Positions 1-9,325 are shown, numbered from the stretch's first letter. The stretch: DNA of 64,000 bases from Clostridium facile (GCF_014297275.1 NZ_JACOQK010000001.1:868001-932000), one strand, 5' to 3'. Numbers and translations: made by a program. Notes: generated by a model from the letters alone, not told the origin.

Positions 1-1
1 C

Positions 2-286
2 ACTGGCAGGCAGGAACAACAGGTGGATATTGGGGCAAGGTTGTTCCTCACCGTATTAAAACAGGCAACAAAAGGCTTGCGGCAGAACATCCCCATGAAA
101 GTATTGGGGCGCAGCAAACCTTATATTTATAAAATGAATAATAAATACCGCCAACGCATTATCTTAAAATGCAGGAACAACACGGCGTTCCGCCAATTGA
201 TGCGGAAAGTGCTGGTTTACACCGCCTCCCGTAAGGAATGTTCCAACCTGCATCTTTATTGTGATATAAACGGCGAAATTAATTAA
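2..286 (+). CDS. priA: Primosomal protein N' (PriA), 3' end only
   Basis: This is the C-terminal tail of a protein cut off by the window edge; the frame is open from base 2 and stops at TAA 284-286. The stretch M-K-V-L-G-R-S-K-P followed by an N-N-K-Y-R-Q-R-I-I-L-K-C segment resembles the C-terminal domain of PriA, the helicase that restarts stalled replication forks, where a V-L-G-P-S-P motif precedes a K-Y-R-W-x-L-L-L-K strand. Position supports the call: priA-def-fmt-rsmB-rlmN-stp-prkC-rsgA is a familiar Firmicutes order. The internal ATG at 23 is not a real start. The helicase motifs lie outside the window, so the call rests on the tail and context. Confidence 0.72.
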   Translation, partial: TGRQEQQVDIGARLFLTVLKQATKGLRQNIPMKVLGRSKPYIYKMNNKYRQRIILKCRNNTAFRQLMRKVLVYTASRKECSNLHLYCDINGEIN

Positions 287-310
287 TAGTAAGAAAGGAA
301 GATCATACCT

Positions 311-763
311 ATGGCTTTACGAAATATTGTGATAGATGACGATTCGATTTTGCGGAAAAAATGCCGTGAAGTGACCGTATTTGACCAACGCCTTCATCAG
401 CTCCTGGACGACATGGCGGAAACCATGTATCAAGCGGATGGGGTTGGTTTGGCTGCCCCTCAGGTAGGCGTTTTAAAACGGGTTGTAGTGATTGATGTTG
501 GGGAAGGGCTAGTTGAACTGATCAACCCAGAAATTTTGGAAACTTCCGGTACCCAGACTGGTTCCGAAGGCTGCCTTTCCTATCCAAATGAGTTTGGGAT
601 TGTCACCCGCCCTAATAAAGTAAAGGTAAAAGCCTATGACCGCAACGGCAATGCCATCCTGGTAAAAGGGAAAGAATTGATGGCAAGGGCGCTTTGCCAT
701 GAAATTGACCACTTGAACGGGGTTGTATTTAAAGATTTAGCAACAGAAATGGTGCGTGAATAG
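311..763 (+). CDS. def: Peptide deformylase
   Basis: Metalloenzyme that removes the formyl group from the N-terminal methionine of new proteins. All three family motifs are present: G-V-G-L-A-A-P-Q (residues 44-51), E-G-C-L-S (86-90, metal-binding Cys88) and H-E-I-D-H (130-134, two metal-binding His and the catalytic Glu). The length of 150 aa is normal for the short type. The ATG at 311 has an AAAGGAAG ribosome site about 12 bases upstream. It lies 24 bases after priA and its stop nearly touches the fmt start, so the two enzymes of the formyl-methionine cycle are co-expressed. Confidence 0.97.
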   Translation: MALRNIVIDDDSILRKKCREVTVFDQRLHQLLDDMAETMYQADGVGLAAPQVGVLKRVVVIDVGEGLVELINPEILETSGTQTGSEGCLSYPNEFGIVTRPNKVKVKAYDRNGNAILVKGKELMARALCHEIDHLNGVVFKDLATEMVRE

Positions 764-764
764 A

Positions 765-1685
765 ATGAATGTTATTTTTATGGGGACGCCGGATTTTGCG
801 GTGGCGAGCCTGCAAAAATTGATTGATGCCGGCCATACGATTCAGGCGGTTTTTACCCAGCCGGATAAACCAAAGGGAAGGGGATATAAATTACAGCCCC
901 CACCAGTCAAACAACTGGCATTACAGCACAATCTGCCAGTATACCAGCCACTTACCTTGAAAGACGATGAACAGATCAATTTCATTCGGGAACTTCATCC
1001 AGATGTGATTGTAGTGGTGGCTTATGGCAGAATTTTGCCAAAAGCAGTATTGGAGATCCCACCTTATGGTTGCATCAATGTGCATGGTTCTCTCTTGCCG
1101 AAATACCGTGGGGCAGCTCCTATCCAGTGGAGTGTCCTCAACGGTGACCCAGTGGCAGGGGTGACCACCATGTATATGGCGGAAGGTTTGGACACCGGGG
1201 ATATGATTTTAAAATCCGAAATCCCAATTGGAGAAAATGAAACTTCTGCTGAATTGTTTGACCGCCTGACAGAGATCGGTGCGGATTTGTTACTAACAAC
1301 CCTAGAACAGATAAAGGCGGGAACAGCACCACGCATCCCGCAAGATGACAGCCAAAGCTGTTACGCTCCTATGCTGAGCAGGGAAATGAGCCTGTTGGAT
1401 TTTGCCCAACCAGCCCAGCTGGTGCATAATAAAATCAGAGGGTTGTCCGATTGGCCCGCTGCCTACACCATGTTAAATGGCAAAAAATTAAAAATATACC
1501 ATTCCGCTATTGTAAAAGGAAAAAACGGTAAGCCAGGAGAATTGTTAGATGCCAAACGCTGCATCATCGCCTGTGGGGAAGATGCGGTGGAGTTGTTGGA
1601 AGTCCAGCCGGAAGGCTCTAAACGGATGGATGGCCGTTCCTTTTTAAACGGAAAAAAGCTGGCAAAAGGGGAATGCCTTGGCTAA
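765..1685 (+). CDS. fmt: Methionyl-tRNA formyltransferase
   Basis: Transfers a formyl group from 10-formyl-tetrahydrofolate to initiator Met-tRNA. The N-terminal domain begins M-N-V-I-F-M-G-T-P-D-F-A and carries the catalytic Asn105, His107 and Asp143 in N-V-H-G-S-L-L-P-K-Y-R-G-A-A-P-I and G-L-D-T-G-D. A C-terminal tRNA-binding domain (about residues 205-306) follows. I start at ATG 765 because it gives the canonical N-terminus; an in-frame GTG at 756 is possible but would overlap def by eight bases. About 330 bases without a gene follow the stop, so the operon may be interrupted here. Confidence 0.96.
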   Translation: MNVIFMGTPDFAVASLQKLIDAGHTIQAVFTQPDKPKGRGYKLQPPPVKQLALQHNLPVYQPLTLKDDEQINFIRELHPDVIVVVAYGRILPKAVLEIPPYGCINVHGSLLPKYRGAAPIQWSVLNGDPVAGVTTMYMAEGLDTGDMILKSEIPIGENETSAELFDRLTEIGADLLLTTLEQIKAGTAPRIPQDDSQSCYAPMLSREMSLLDFAQPAQLVHNKIRGLSDWPAAYTMLNGKKLKIYHSAIVKGKNGKPGELLDAKRCIIACGEDAVELLEVQPEGSKRMDGRSFLNGKKLAKGECLG

Positions 1686-2019
1686 TCAGTATGCCCGTCA
1701 TTTTTTTGCAATGATTTGGATACAAAACATCTGTTAATTTTTCATCTTTTCCAGGTATACTAATCATGATTCTATTTTATCTGTTACAGAAAATAGGAAA
1801 ATTGAGATTGTCGAATCAATCTAATTAAGTATACTTGCTTAAAATATAGTTTATTTTCAATCAAACGTTATTTTTTCTCTCTTGGCATTCAATGATACCT
1901 TAGAAATGATATCTACTTTGTAAACCAGTTGTGTTTTCATTATGCCATTAAGAAAATGATCGGTTGGTGGAATTTTCGGCAATCTACAAACGATATTATA
2001 AAACAGGAGTTTGTATAAA
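1686..2019. other. Gene-free spacer after fmt
   Basis: AT-rich spacer of 334 bases between fmt and the membrane protease. I see no convincing open frame, no strong terminator and no clear promoter. TTGGCA near 1883 with AATGAT 17 bases later is only a weak promoter candidate. The ribosome site CAGGAG of the next gene lies at its right end. Confidence 0.4.
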
Positions 2020-2718
2020 ATGGGCTATTATTTTTATCCTTATTTCAGCTATATTCTTTATATGCTGCCAGCAATTATCATTACGGTTTTCGCACAAATT
2101 AAAGTAAAAAGCAATTTCGCAAAGTACAGCAAGGTGTACAACCGCCGTGGATATACCGGCGCCATGATTGCCAGGATGATTCTGGACCAGAACGGTTTAA
2201 ATCATGTGGCAATTGAGATGGTTTCCGGTCAACTTACCGACCACTACGACCCCCGCACTAATGTAGTGCGGTTGTCCAGTTCGGTGTATAACAGCACTTC
2301 GGTGGCTGCGTTGGGGGTTGCTGCCCACGAGGTTGGCCACGCCATCCAGCACAGCCAGGGTTATGTGCCAATGAAACTCAGGGGTGCAATCATCCCTATT
2401 ACTCAAATTGGTTCCCAGCTTTCCTGGCCATTATTTTTTATCGGGTTGATTTTCCAGATGGATATTCTGCTCACTATCGGTATTGTGCTGTTCGCGGCAG
2501 TTGTCCTGTTCCAACTGGTTACCTTGCCAGTGGAATTCAACGCTAGCAGCCGTGCTTTACGCACCTTGGAAAGCAACTATTATTTGGAACCAGATGAGAT
2601 GGTTGGGGCAAAAAAAATGCTTTCCGCTGCTGCTATGACTTATGTAGCAAGCTTAATTACCGCAATCTTACAGCTGTTCCGTTTATTAGCAATTGCTGGA
2701 AACCGTAGAGACGACTAA
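2020..2718 (+). CDS. Membrane zinc metallopeptidase, YugP family
   Basis: Integral membrane protein of 232 aa with the zinc-protease motif H-E-V-G-H in the context A-A-H-E-V-G-H-A-I-Q-H, between an N-terminal hydrophobic segment and a long hydrophobic hairpin (L-S-W-P-L-F-F-I-G-L-I-F and onwards). This matches the YugP-type neutral zinc metallopeptidases often found beside rsmB and rlmN in Firmicutes; their substrates are unknown. I choose ATG 2020 rather than TTG 2011 because the ribosome site CAGGAG at 2004-2009 is ten bases from the ATG but would touch the TTG. It sits 18 bases before rsmB, in the same operon. Confidence 0.85.
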   Translation: MGYYFYPYFSYILYMLPAIIITVFAQIKVKSNFAKYSKVYNRRGYTGAMIARMILDQNGLNHVAIEMVSGQLTDHYDPRTNVVRLSSSVYNSTSVAALGVAAHEVGHAIQHSQGYVPMKLRGAIIPITQIGSQLSWPLFFIGLIFQMDILLTIGIVLFAAVVLFQLVTLPVEFNASSRALRTLESNYYLEPDEMVGAKKMLSAAAMTYVASLITAILQLFRLLAIAGNRRDD

Positions 2719-2736
2719 GAACAAGGAGAAACTTCA

Positions 2737-4071
2737 GTGAAAACAGCACGACAAATCGCATTGGAATCCTTAAACCGTATGGAAAAACAGCAGGCGTATT
2801 CCAATTTAATGATGGAATCCCTGCTAAAGCACTCAGATCTGGATTCCCGTGACCGGGATTTTGCCTCCAAACTGTTTTACGGGGTGTTGGAAAGCAAAAT
2901 TACCCTGGATTATATTATTACCTGCTATTCCAAACATCCTATCGAAAAAATGACGATTGAAATCCGCAATATCCTGCGTTTGGGGTTATATCAGATGATC
3001 TCCCTTCAGGTAGATGATTTTGCCGCAGTGAACGAAAGCGTTAACCTAACAAAGGCAATCCACAAAAAAGCGGCATCTGGTTTTGTCAATGCGGTATTGC
3101 GGAACTTTTTGCGGGATGGGAAAAAAATTAACTATCCTGACTCAGAAAGAAAACCGGTACAGTATTTTTCCCTACGGTATTCCTGTCCAGTCTGGCTAGT
3201 AGAAAGTTTGTTTAATGAATACGGTAGGGAAGTAGCGGAACAGCTACTACAACAGCAAATGGGCAGACCGCCGTTAACTTTGCGAGTAAATCCATTAAAA
3301 ACTACAAAAGAGGAACTTTCCATCCAATTAGAAGAACAAGGATTTACCTTAAAACCCCATCTAATGGAAAACTGTGTTGAAGTGTTGGATGGTGGTTCAT
3401 TGGCAGATACAGCTTTGTTTGAGCAGGGAATGTTCCATGTCCAAGATGTGGCTTCCCAACTATGTGGACAGGTTGTAGCAGCTTATCATCCAGATTCTGT
3501 TTTGGATGTTTGTGCTGCTCCAGGAGGAAAAACCTTTACCATTGCCGAGGAATTAAAAGATACCGTTCCAATAACAGCTTGTGATCTCCATGAACATCGG
3601 GTAAAATTGATTAAATCTGGAGCGAAACGCTTGGGGCTTTCTTCGGTACATGCCCAGGTATCTGATGCCTCTATTTATCATGAAAAAATAGGTAAATTTG
3701 GATTGGTGTTATGTGATGTACCATGCTCTGGTTTTGGAGTAATCCGCCGGAAACCGGAAATCAAATATAAATCAGAACAATCAGTGGAGGGCTTGCCAAA
3801 AATACAGATGAATATTTTAGAAATAGCCAGCCAATATGTAAAAGCAGGGGGCGTGTTAATCTATTCCACGTGTACCCTATCCAAACGGGAAAATCAGGAG
3901 GTCACCAAGGCATTTTTGCTCCAACATCCTGAATTTTCTCCACTCCAGCTGCCTGAGGTACTCACCCAATTTTATCCTCATGCAGGCTATGATTTGACAT
4001 TTTTACCAAACCAGCTTGACAGCGATGGTTTTTATCTTTGTGCTATGAAGAAAAGGGGAATTACAGTTTGA
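2737..4071 (+). CDS. rsmB: 16S rRNA (cytosine-967-C5)-methyltransferase RsmB
   Basis: Methylates C967 of 16S rRNA using S-adenosylmethionine. An N-terminal NusB-like RNA-binding domain (about 1-130) precedes the Rossmann methyltransferase domain. Motifs are C-A-A-P-G-G-K (259-265) for cofactor binding, D-V-P-C-S-G with Cys330, and S-T-C-T with the catalytic-type Cys379. The 444-aa length is typical. The start is GTG 2737 with an AAGGAG site upstream. The stop overlaps the TTG start of rlmN, so the two rRNA methylases are translationally coupled. Confidence 0.96.
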   Translation: MKTARQIALESLNRMEKQQAYSNLMMESLLKHSDLDSRDRDFASKLFYGVLESKITLDYIITCYSKHPIEKMTIEIRNILRLGLYQMISLQVDDFAAVNESVNLTKAIHKKAASGFVNAVLRNFLRDGKKINYPDSERKPVQYFSLRYSCPVWLVESLFNEYGREVAEQLLQQQMGRPPLTLRVNPLKTTKEELSIQLEEQGFTLKPHLMENCVEVLDGGSLADTALFEQGMFHVQDVASQLCGQVVAAYHPDSVLDVCAAPGGKTFTIAEELKDTVPITACDLHEHRVKLIKSGAKRLGLSSVHAQVSDASIYHEKIGKFGLVLCDVPCSGFGVIRRKPEIKYKSEQSVEGLPKIQMNILEIASQYVKAGGVLIYSTCTLSKRENQEVTKAFLLQHPEFSPLQLPEVLTQFYPHAGYDLTFLPNQLDSDGFYLCAMKKRGITV

Positions 4072-5093
4072 TTGATATCAAATCGCTTACCTATCAGCAG
4101 TTGGCTCAGGTAATGGAACAAAAAGGTCAGCCAAATTTCCGGACGAAACAGATTTTTGAATGGCTACATAAGCGGAATGTATCCGACTTTGGACAAATGA
4201 CCAACCTTTCTGCACAATTGCGGGAAGAATTATCCGCTGAATTTTATTTGAATTGCTTAAAAATCAAAAAAAAGCTTGTATCTCGTATTGATGATACGGT
4301 AAAATATTTATATGAACTCCAGGACGGGGAGTGTGTGGAGTCTGTTTTCATGAAATACCAGTATGGAAACAGTATTTGTATCTCCACCCAGGTAGGCTGT
4401 CGGATGGGGTGCAGTTTTTGCGCTTCCACCAAAGCTGGATTTGTTCGTTGCCTTACTCCCTCGGAAATGCTGGAGCAGGTTTACCGCACTGAGCAGGATA
4501 CCGGGCAAAAGATTTCTAATATTGTCCTGATGGGTATTGGGGAACCGTTGGATAATTTTGAAAACGTTATGGCGTTTTTGGAACTGATTTCCCATCCTTC
4601 TGGCAGGAATTTAGGCCAGCGGCATATCACTTTATCCACTTGTGGGCTTGTCCCCAGAATTTACGAACTGGCTGATAGAAAATTGCAGATCACCCTGTCC
4701 ATTTCCCTTCATGCCCCCAACAATACCATGCGTTCTAAAACGATGCCAGTAAACTTGAAGTACCCCATTGAGGAGTTGTTGGAAGCCTGTTGTTACTATA
4801 TTCAGCAAACAAACCGTAGGATTTCTTTTGAATACGCTTTAATTAAAGGGGTAAACGACAGGGAACAGGATGCCAATGAGCTGGCGGCAAGGTTAAAACC
4901 CTTACTCTGCCATGTAAACCTGATTCCAGTAAACGAAATCAAAGAGAGAGATTATCAAGCAAGTAAAAAACAAAATGTAATCCGTTTTTCCAGGTTGTTA
5001 GAACAAAGTGGCATTAATGTCACTGTCCGCAGAACATTGGGACAGGATATTAATGCTGCTTGTGGCCAACTACGGCGGGATAATCGATCCTAA
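4068..5093 (+). CDS. rlmN: Dual-specificity 23S rRNA/tRNA methyltransferase RlmN (radical SAM)
   Basis: Radical-SAM enzyme that methylates C2 of adenosine 2503 in 23S rRNA and A37 of some tRNAs. The cluster-binding motif C-R-M-G-C-S-F-C is at Cys111, Cys115 and Cys118, followed by G-E-P-L-D-N and a C-terminal G-x-D-I-x-A-A-C-G-Q-L segment holding the second catalytic cysteine. I start at TTG 4068 because AAGGGG lies ten bases upstream and the start overlaps the rsmB stop; an upstream ATG at 4038 would add ten unconserved residues. The predicted length of 341 aa fits the family. The stop TAA is directly followed by AAAGGAGG, the ribosome site of the phosphatase gene. Confidence 0.96.
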   Translation: MIDIKSLTYQQLAQVMEQKGQPNFRTKQIFEWLHKRNVSDFGQMTNLSAQLREELSAEFYLNCLKIKKKLVSRIDDTVKYLYELQDGECVESVFMKYQYGNSICISTQVGCRMGCSFCASTKAGFVRCLTPSEMLEQVYRTEQDTGQKISNIVLMGIGEPLDNFENVMAFLELISHPSGRNLGQRHITLSTCGLVPRIYELADRKLQITLSISLHAPNNTMRSKTMPVNLKYPIEELLEACCYYIQQTNRRISFEYALIKGVNDREQDANELAARLKPLLCHVNLIPVNEIKERDYQASKKQNVIRFSRLLEQSGINVTVRRTLGQDINAACGQLRRDNRS

Positions 5094-5106
5094 AGGAGGA
5101 TTTTTT

Positions 5107-5835
5107 GTGCAAATATTTGGTAAAACGGATGTAGGCTTAGTCCGTGAGACCAATCAAGATACCTTTATGTCAGGAGATTTGACCCCGTCTGTTGGTTTTG
5201 CATTGGTTTGTGATGGCATGGGCGGCGAAAATGGCGGCAATGTGGCAAGCCAATTAGCAAGGGATATTATTAGTACTCAGGTAATGCAAAACCTAAGAGA
5301 ATACATGGACCCTCGTTCTGTTTACCACTTGATATTGGCTGCATTGAACGCTGCTAATAGTGTGGTTTATGAAAAAGCCCAACAGCAGCCTGCTTTGGCA
5401 GGAATGGGGACAACCGCTGTTCTGGCAGTGGTGATGAACGACATTTTGTATATCGGTCATGTTGGGGACAGCCGGGCATACTTGCTTCGGAAAGGAAAAC
5501 TGACCCAGCTTACAAAAGACCATTCTTTTATTCAATATTTATTGGAACATGGTCAGATTACGGAGGAACAAGCAAAATCCCACCCTCAGAAAAACCAGAT
5601 TACCCGCGCAATTGGGGTAGAAGCTACTGTGGAAATTGATTATAATGAATTTCCATGCAAATATGGCGATAAAATCCTCCTTTGCACGGACGGATTAACC
5701 AATTGCTGCAGCGAAGCGGAAATTTTATTGATTTTAGAACAAAATAATGCCCGCCAATCGGTAAAACGTCTGTTGCAGGCGGCAAAAAAACATGGCGGCC
5801 ATGATAATATTACCGCAGTTGTATTGGAATGCTGA
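5107..5835 (+). CDS. stp: PP2C-type Ser/Thr protein phosphatase (Stp/PrpC)
   Basis: Metal-dependent phosphatase of 242 aa that reverses phosphorylation by the PASTA kinase encoded next. Family motifs in order are R-E-T-N-Q-D (residues 13-18), V-C-D-G-M-G-G (Asp36), G-H-V-G-D-S-R-A-Y, C-T-D-G-L-T-N and G-H-D-N-I-T, giving all usual metal-binding aspartates. The start is GTG 5107, eight bases after a perfect AAAGGAGG; the longer open frame from 5008 is an overlap with rlmN and not real. The phosphatase-kinase pair controls cell-wall and division proteins in Gram-positives. Confidence 0.95.
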   Translation: MQIFGKTDVGLVRETNQDTFMSGDLTPSVGFALVCDGMGGENGGNVASQLARDIISTQVMQNLREYMDPRSVYHLILAALNAANSVVYEKAQQQPALAGMGTTAVLAVVMNDILYIGHVGDSRAYLLRKGKLTQLTKDHSFIQYLLEHGQITEEQAKSHPQKNQITRAIGVEATVEIDYNEFPCKYGDKILLCTDGLTNCCSEAEILLILEQNNARQSVKRLLQAAKKHGGHDNITAVVLEC

Positions 5836-5896
5836 TGTATTCCATTTTTCATAAAATCTTGATGGACAATTTAAGTGAAACAGGAGGAAAGTTTGA

Positions 5897-7705
5897 ATGG
5901 ATAAATTCATCGGCAAGCGTTTAGACGGACGGTATGAGTTTAAAGAGCTAATTGGCATGGGCGGTATGGCAAATGTCTATAAGGCTTTTGATATTGTAGA
6001 CCAGAAATATGTGGCAATTAAAATTTTAAAAGAAGAGTATCAGGGCAATGAGGAGTTCCTGCGCCGGTTCCGCAATGAATCCAAAGCGGTTGCAGCGTTA
6101 TCCCACCCTAACATTGTCCGCATCTTTGATGTGAATTTTGGCGACCGTATTCAGTATATTGTCATGGAGTTGATTGACGGCATTACCTTAAAGGAATTCA
6201 TGGAGAAAGTAGGGGTATTGAGTTGGAAAGATGCGGTACTGTTTACCGTTCAGATTCTCCGCGCTTTACAACATGCCCATGATAAAGGGATTGTCCATCG
6301 GGACATCAAACCGCAAAATATCATGCTGCTGGAGGATGGCACCATCAAAGTCATGGACTTTGGTATTGCACGCTTTGCAAGGGATGAAAAACGTAATACC
6401 GAACAGGCAATCGGTTCTGTTCATTACATTAGCCCAGAGCAGGCAAGCGGCGAGGTAACCGATGAAAAATCAGATTTGTATTCTGTGGGTGTTATGCTCT
6501 ATGAGATGCTGACGGGAAAACTGCCATTTGACGGGGAAACCCCAGAAGAAGTTGCTGTAAAACAGATGCAAGCGATTGCGCCGGCTCCGCGTTCCATCAA
6601 TCCTGACATTCCAGAAGGATTGGAGGAAATCATTGTCCGCGCTATGCAAAAAAACCCAAATAAACGGTACCAAAGCGCAGCGGAGATGCTCCGTGATATC
6701 GATGAATTCAAACGGAATCCAAGCATTGTATTTGAATATAAATATTTTGATGAAGGGACTACAAAATATTTTAATGTGGCCCAGAAGGATGAGGAACAGG
6801 AAGAGGAAGAAGAAACCAAAAAATCCAAATTCCTGCCAATCCTATTGGGGGTATCCATTACATTTGTTGTCATTGCGGCAATTTTGATTACCTTAATGTT
6901 GGTATTAAAACAGCCTGCTCCAGAAGATGTTGTGGTACAGGACTTTACCGGTATGAATTACCATGATGTACAGAACATGGAAGAATATAAAAAGATTGAT
7001 TTTAAAATTGTCAGCGAATACAATTCCGAATATACGGAAGACTTGATTTTTGATCAGGAACCTGACCCAGATATTAAAATTAAAGAAAACGGCAAGATAA
7101 CTCTTTATGTCAGCAAAGGTTCCCAACAGGTAAAAGTACCGGATGTATCCGGTTTGGATATTGATGCCGCAGTGGCCAGATTAAAAGAAGAAGGATTTAC
7201 TGGTTCCATCAATAAGGTAAAAAAAGAAGATAGTAGTGTGCCAGCTAATTGTGTGATTAGCACAGACCCAAAAGCGGGTACAAAACTAGATCCAAAACAG
7301 GCGATAACGGTATATTACAGCTATGGGCAGAGCAATACTGTCTATGTTCAGGATGTTGTAGGGAAAGACCAAGGTAGTGCCCGCAGTGCCTTGGAAAGCC
7401 AGGGATTAAAGGTTAATATTCACACAGTGAAAAGTGACAAACCAGCAGGTACGGTTATTTCTCAAGACCCAAGAGGAGGAAATACTGTTGCGGTTGGTGC
7501 AACAATTACTTTGACCGTTAGTGATGGTACAGGAGTAGTTACTTCTTCTGCGCCAGAATCTTCCCAGACTCCATCTTCCAGTCAGCCAGAATCTTCTGCC
7601 CCATCCTCTTCTGAAATTGAGGATGAAAGTAGCACTCCAAATAATAGTTCTTCTAATGATAACACCAGCAGCAGAAACAGGTATGGTACATGGAACAGGG
7701 ATTAA
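5897..7705 (+). CDS. prkC: PASTA-domain Ser/Thr protein kinase (PrkC/StkP)
   Basis: Membrane-anchored eukaryotic-type kinase of 602 aa that senses muropeptides or lipid II. The cytoplasmic kinase domain (1-270) has the glycine loop G-M-G-G-M-A-N-V-Y, Lys42 in A-I-K-I-L-K, H-R-D-I-K-P-Q-N (Asp136), D-F-G (154-156) and S-P-E-Q-A. An acidic linker precedes one membrane helix (about 313-336), followed by three extracellular PASTA repeats (about 350-545) and a Ser/Pro-rich tail of about 50 residues. The ribosome site is AGGAGG. The 3' end overlaps rsgA by 16 bases. Confidence 0.96.
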   Translation: MDKFIGKRLDGRYEFKELIGMGGMANVYKAFDIVDQKYVAIKILKEEYQGNEEFLRRFRNESKAVAALSHPNIVRIFDVNFGDRIQYIVMELIDGITLKEFMEKVGVLSWKDAVLFTVQILRALQHAHDKGIVHRDIKPQNIMLLEDGTIKVMDFGIARFARDEKRNTEQAIGSVHYISPEQASGEVTDEKSDLYSVGVMLYEMLTGKLPFDGETPEEVAVKQMQAIAPAPRSINPDIPEGLEEIIVRAMQKNPNKRYQSAAEMLRDIDEFKRNPSIVFEYKYFDEGTTKYFNVAQKDEEQEEEEETKKSKFLPILLGVSITFVVIAAILITLMLVLKQPAPEDVVVQDFTGMNYHDVQNMEEYKKIDFKIVSEYNSEYTEDLIFDQEPDPDIKIKENGKITLYVSKGSQQVKVPDVSGLDIDAAVARLKEEGFTGSINKVKKEDSSVPANCVISTDPKAGTKLDPKQAITVYYSYGQSNTVYVQDVVGKDQGSARSALESQGLKVNIHTVKSDKPAGTVISQDPRGGNTVAVGATITLTVSDGTGVVTSSAPESSQTPSSSQPESSAPSSSEIEDESSTPNNSSSNDNTSSRNRYGTWNRD

Positions 7706-8562
7706 TTGTAAAAGCAATCAGCGGATTTTACACTATAAAATCCGCTGATTCTGCAATAGAATACGAGTGTAAAGCAGCAGGGGTATTTCGTAAAAAAGGG
7801 ATGTCCCCTTATGTAGGGGATCAGGTATTATTTGCCCCCCAGGATAATATGGTAAGGGAAATCCTTCCCCGAAAAAATGATTTTGTCCGCCCACCTTTGG
7901 CGAATTTGGATCAGCTTTTTTTCGTGATGTCCTGTACCCAGCCTGTACCCAATTTTTTTATTACCGATAAATTAATTGCCATTGCGGAACACAAACAGAT
8001 TGAACCTGTTATTGTTATTACAAAATCAGATTTGGAATCCCCAGACAAAATACGGTCTATTTACCAGCATGCTGGCTTTCAAGTCATTGTAGTAAATAGT
8101 GATGAGGATTTAGGGCAAATTCTAGCCTGTTTGCCAGGAAAAATCAGCGGATTTTGCGGTAATACTGGTGTGGGAAAGTCCACTTTGTTGAACCGTCTCA
8201 TGCCCCAACTGCAACTAAAAACAGGAGAAACCAGCACAAAGCTGGGGAGGGGAAGGCATACCACCCGCCATGTTGAACTGTTTGAAATCAACGGTGGATA
8301 TGTAGCGGATACACCTGGATTTTCCACGGTGGATACTATGCAATACGAAGTGATTACAAAAGAAGAATTACAGTATTGTTTCCGAGAATTTACGCCTTTT
8401 TTAAACCAGTGTAAATTTACGGGATGTTCTCATACAGTAGAAAAAGGCTGTGCAGTGCTGGCAGCGCTCCAGCGTGGGGAAATTGGCATTACCCGCCACG
8501 AGAGTTATTGCCAGATGTATGAGGAGGCAAAAACAATCAAAGAGTGGGAACTGAAAAAATAA
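7690..8562 (+). CDS. rsgA: Ribosome small-subunit GTPase RsgA
   Basis: Circularly permuted GTPase that assists late 30S ribosome maturation. It has an OB-fold N-terminus, then G4 T-K-S-D, G1 G-N-T-G-V-G-K-S-T, G2/G3 with D-T-P-G-F-S, and a C-terminal zinc knuckle with C-K-F-T-G-C-S-H and C-A-V. Its 290 aa is the usual length. ATG 7690 lies inside the end of prkC, so translation is coupled. It is the last gene of the operon; the rpe and thiamine pyrophosphokinase genes that often follow rsgA are absent here, replaced by a CRISPR array. Confidence 0.96.
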   Translation: MEQGLIVKAISGFYTIKSADSAIEYECKAAGVFRKKGMSPYVGDQVLFAPQDNMVREILPRKNDFVRPPLANLDQLFFVMSCTQPVPNFFITDKLIAIAEHKQIEPVIVITKSDLESPDKIRSIYQHAGFQVIVVNSDEDLGQILACLPGKISGFCGNTGVGKSTLLNRLMPQLQLKTGETSTKLGRGRHTTRHVELFEINGGYVADTPGFSTVDTMQYEVITKEELQYCFREFTPFLNQCKFTGCSHTVEKGCAVLAALQRGEIGITRHESYCQMYEEAKTIKEWELKK

Positions 8563-8790
8563 TATTTGGAATTTATGCGTTTCAACTTATTTTTTGATGT
8601 TTCTAAAACAGGTATTAAAAAAGATTAATCGTTGGTGCGAACCATAAGCTCTCATAAATTCTCTATGTATTCGCACTAAAAAATACGGAATATGGCAAAA
8701 ATTCATCCTGATGTAGCGGTGATATTTTGATTTTTTACACTAACCCTCCAATATCTAGGGCGGAAATTTTATAACTTACTATATTTTGCG
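8563..8790 (+). promoter_or_regulatory. Probable CRISPR leader region
   Basis: AT-rich, gene-free DNA immediately before the first perfect repeat. The repeats at the far right end of the array are degenerate, which by the usual rule places the leader here on the left. Repeat orientation, with the ATTGAAAT end on the right, agrees with transcription to the right. No promoter could be assigned with confidence. Confidence 0.5.
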
Positions 8791-9160
8791 GTCGCTGCCC
8801 CCACGGGCAGCGTGGATTGAAATCGAAACGGCTCGACCATTTGTACCAGTACAAGGTCGCTGCCCCCACGGGCAGCGTGGATTGAAATATAAAAATTATG
8901 TACTATAAGGCGGTGAAACATGGTCGCTGCCCCCACGGGCAGCGTGGATTGAAATAAGAAATTTATAAACAAGCAGTACCAGAAAACTGGTCGCTGCCCC
9001 CACGGGCAGCGTGGATTGAAATGAGTTTGAACTTACATATCACGATCAGTCGATAGATAGACGCTGCCCCCACAGGCAGCGTGGATTGAAATTATTCTTT
9101 AGGTAATCCCGAATTTTTGCCTATTAAGTCGCTGCTCCCACGGGCAGTGTGGATTGAAAT
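8791..9160 (+). CRISPR. CRISPR array, six repeats, type I-C-like repeat
   Basis: Six 33-base repeats lie at 8791, 8856, 8923, 8990, 9060 and 9128, with five spacers of 32, 34, 34, 37 and 35 bases. The consensus starts GTCGCTGCCCCCACGG and ends GCAGCGTGGATTGAAAT; GCTGCCC and GGGCAGC form the hairpin stem. The ending GTGGATTGAAAT and the 33-base length are typical of type I-C repeats. Repeats 1-4 are identical. Repeat 5 has T to A at position 2 and G to A in the loop-proximal arm; repeat 6 has two C to T changes that break the stem. No cas gene is present in the window. Spacer origins cannot be judged without a search. Confidence 0.95.
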
Positions 9161-9275
9161 TACAAAAATGCTCTTCCCAATGAAATTCCGCACAGTATTG
9201 TTGTTCTTATGGCCAATATAGAAATAACCATACGCAGAGGTATGAGATGAGAGAGGTTTTCTTTACGTAAATATG

Positions 9276-9316
9276 AAAAAACTCCTAATGATTTGTTCCA
9301 TTAGGAGTTTTTTATT
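9276..9316. terminator. Bidirectional intrinsic terminator
   Basis: Stem ACTCCTAATG (9281-9290) pairs with CATTAGGAGT (9299-9308), flanked by A5 on the left and T6 on the right. It can end transcription leaving the CRISPR array and transcription of the minus-strand DUF3784 gene. Confidence 0.88.
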
Positions 9317-9325
9317 ATAACTTGA

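Noticed and set aside
8769..8972. Minus-strand open frame of 67 codons across the CRISPR array
   Set aside because: Its sequence is made of translated repeats and spacers; it is a known false-gene pattern.
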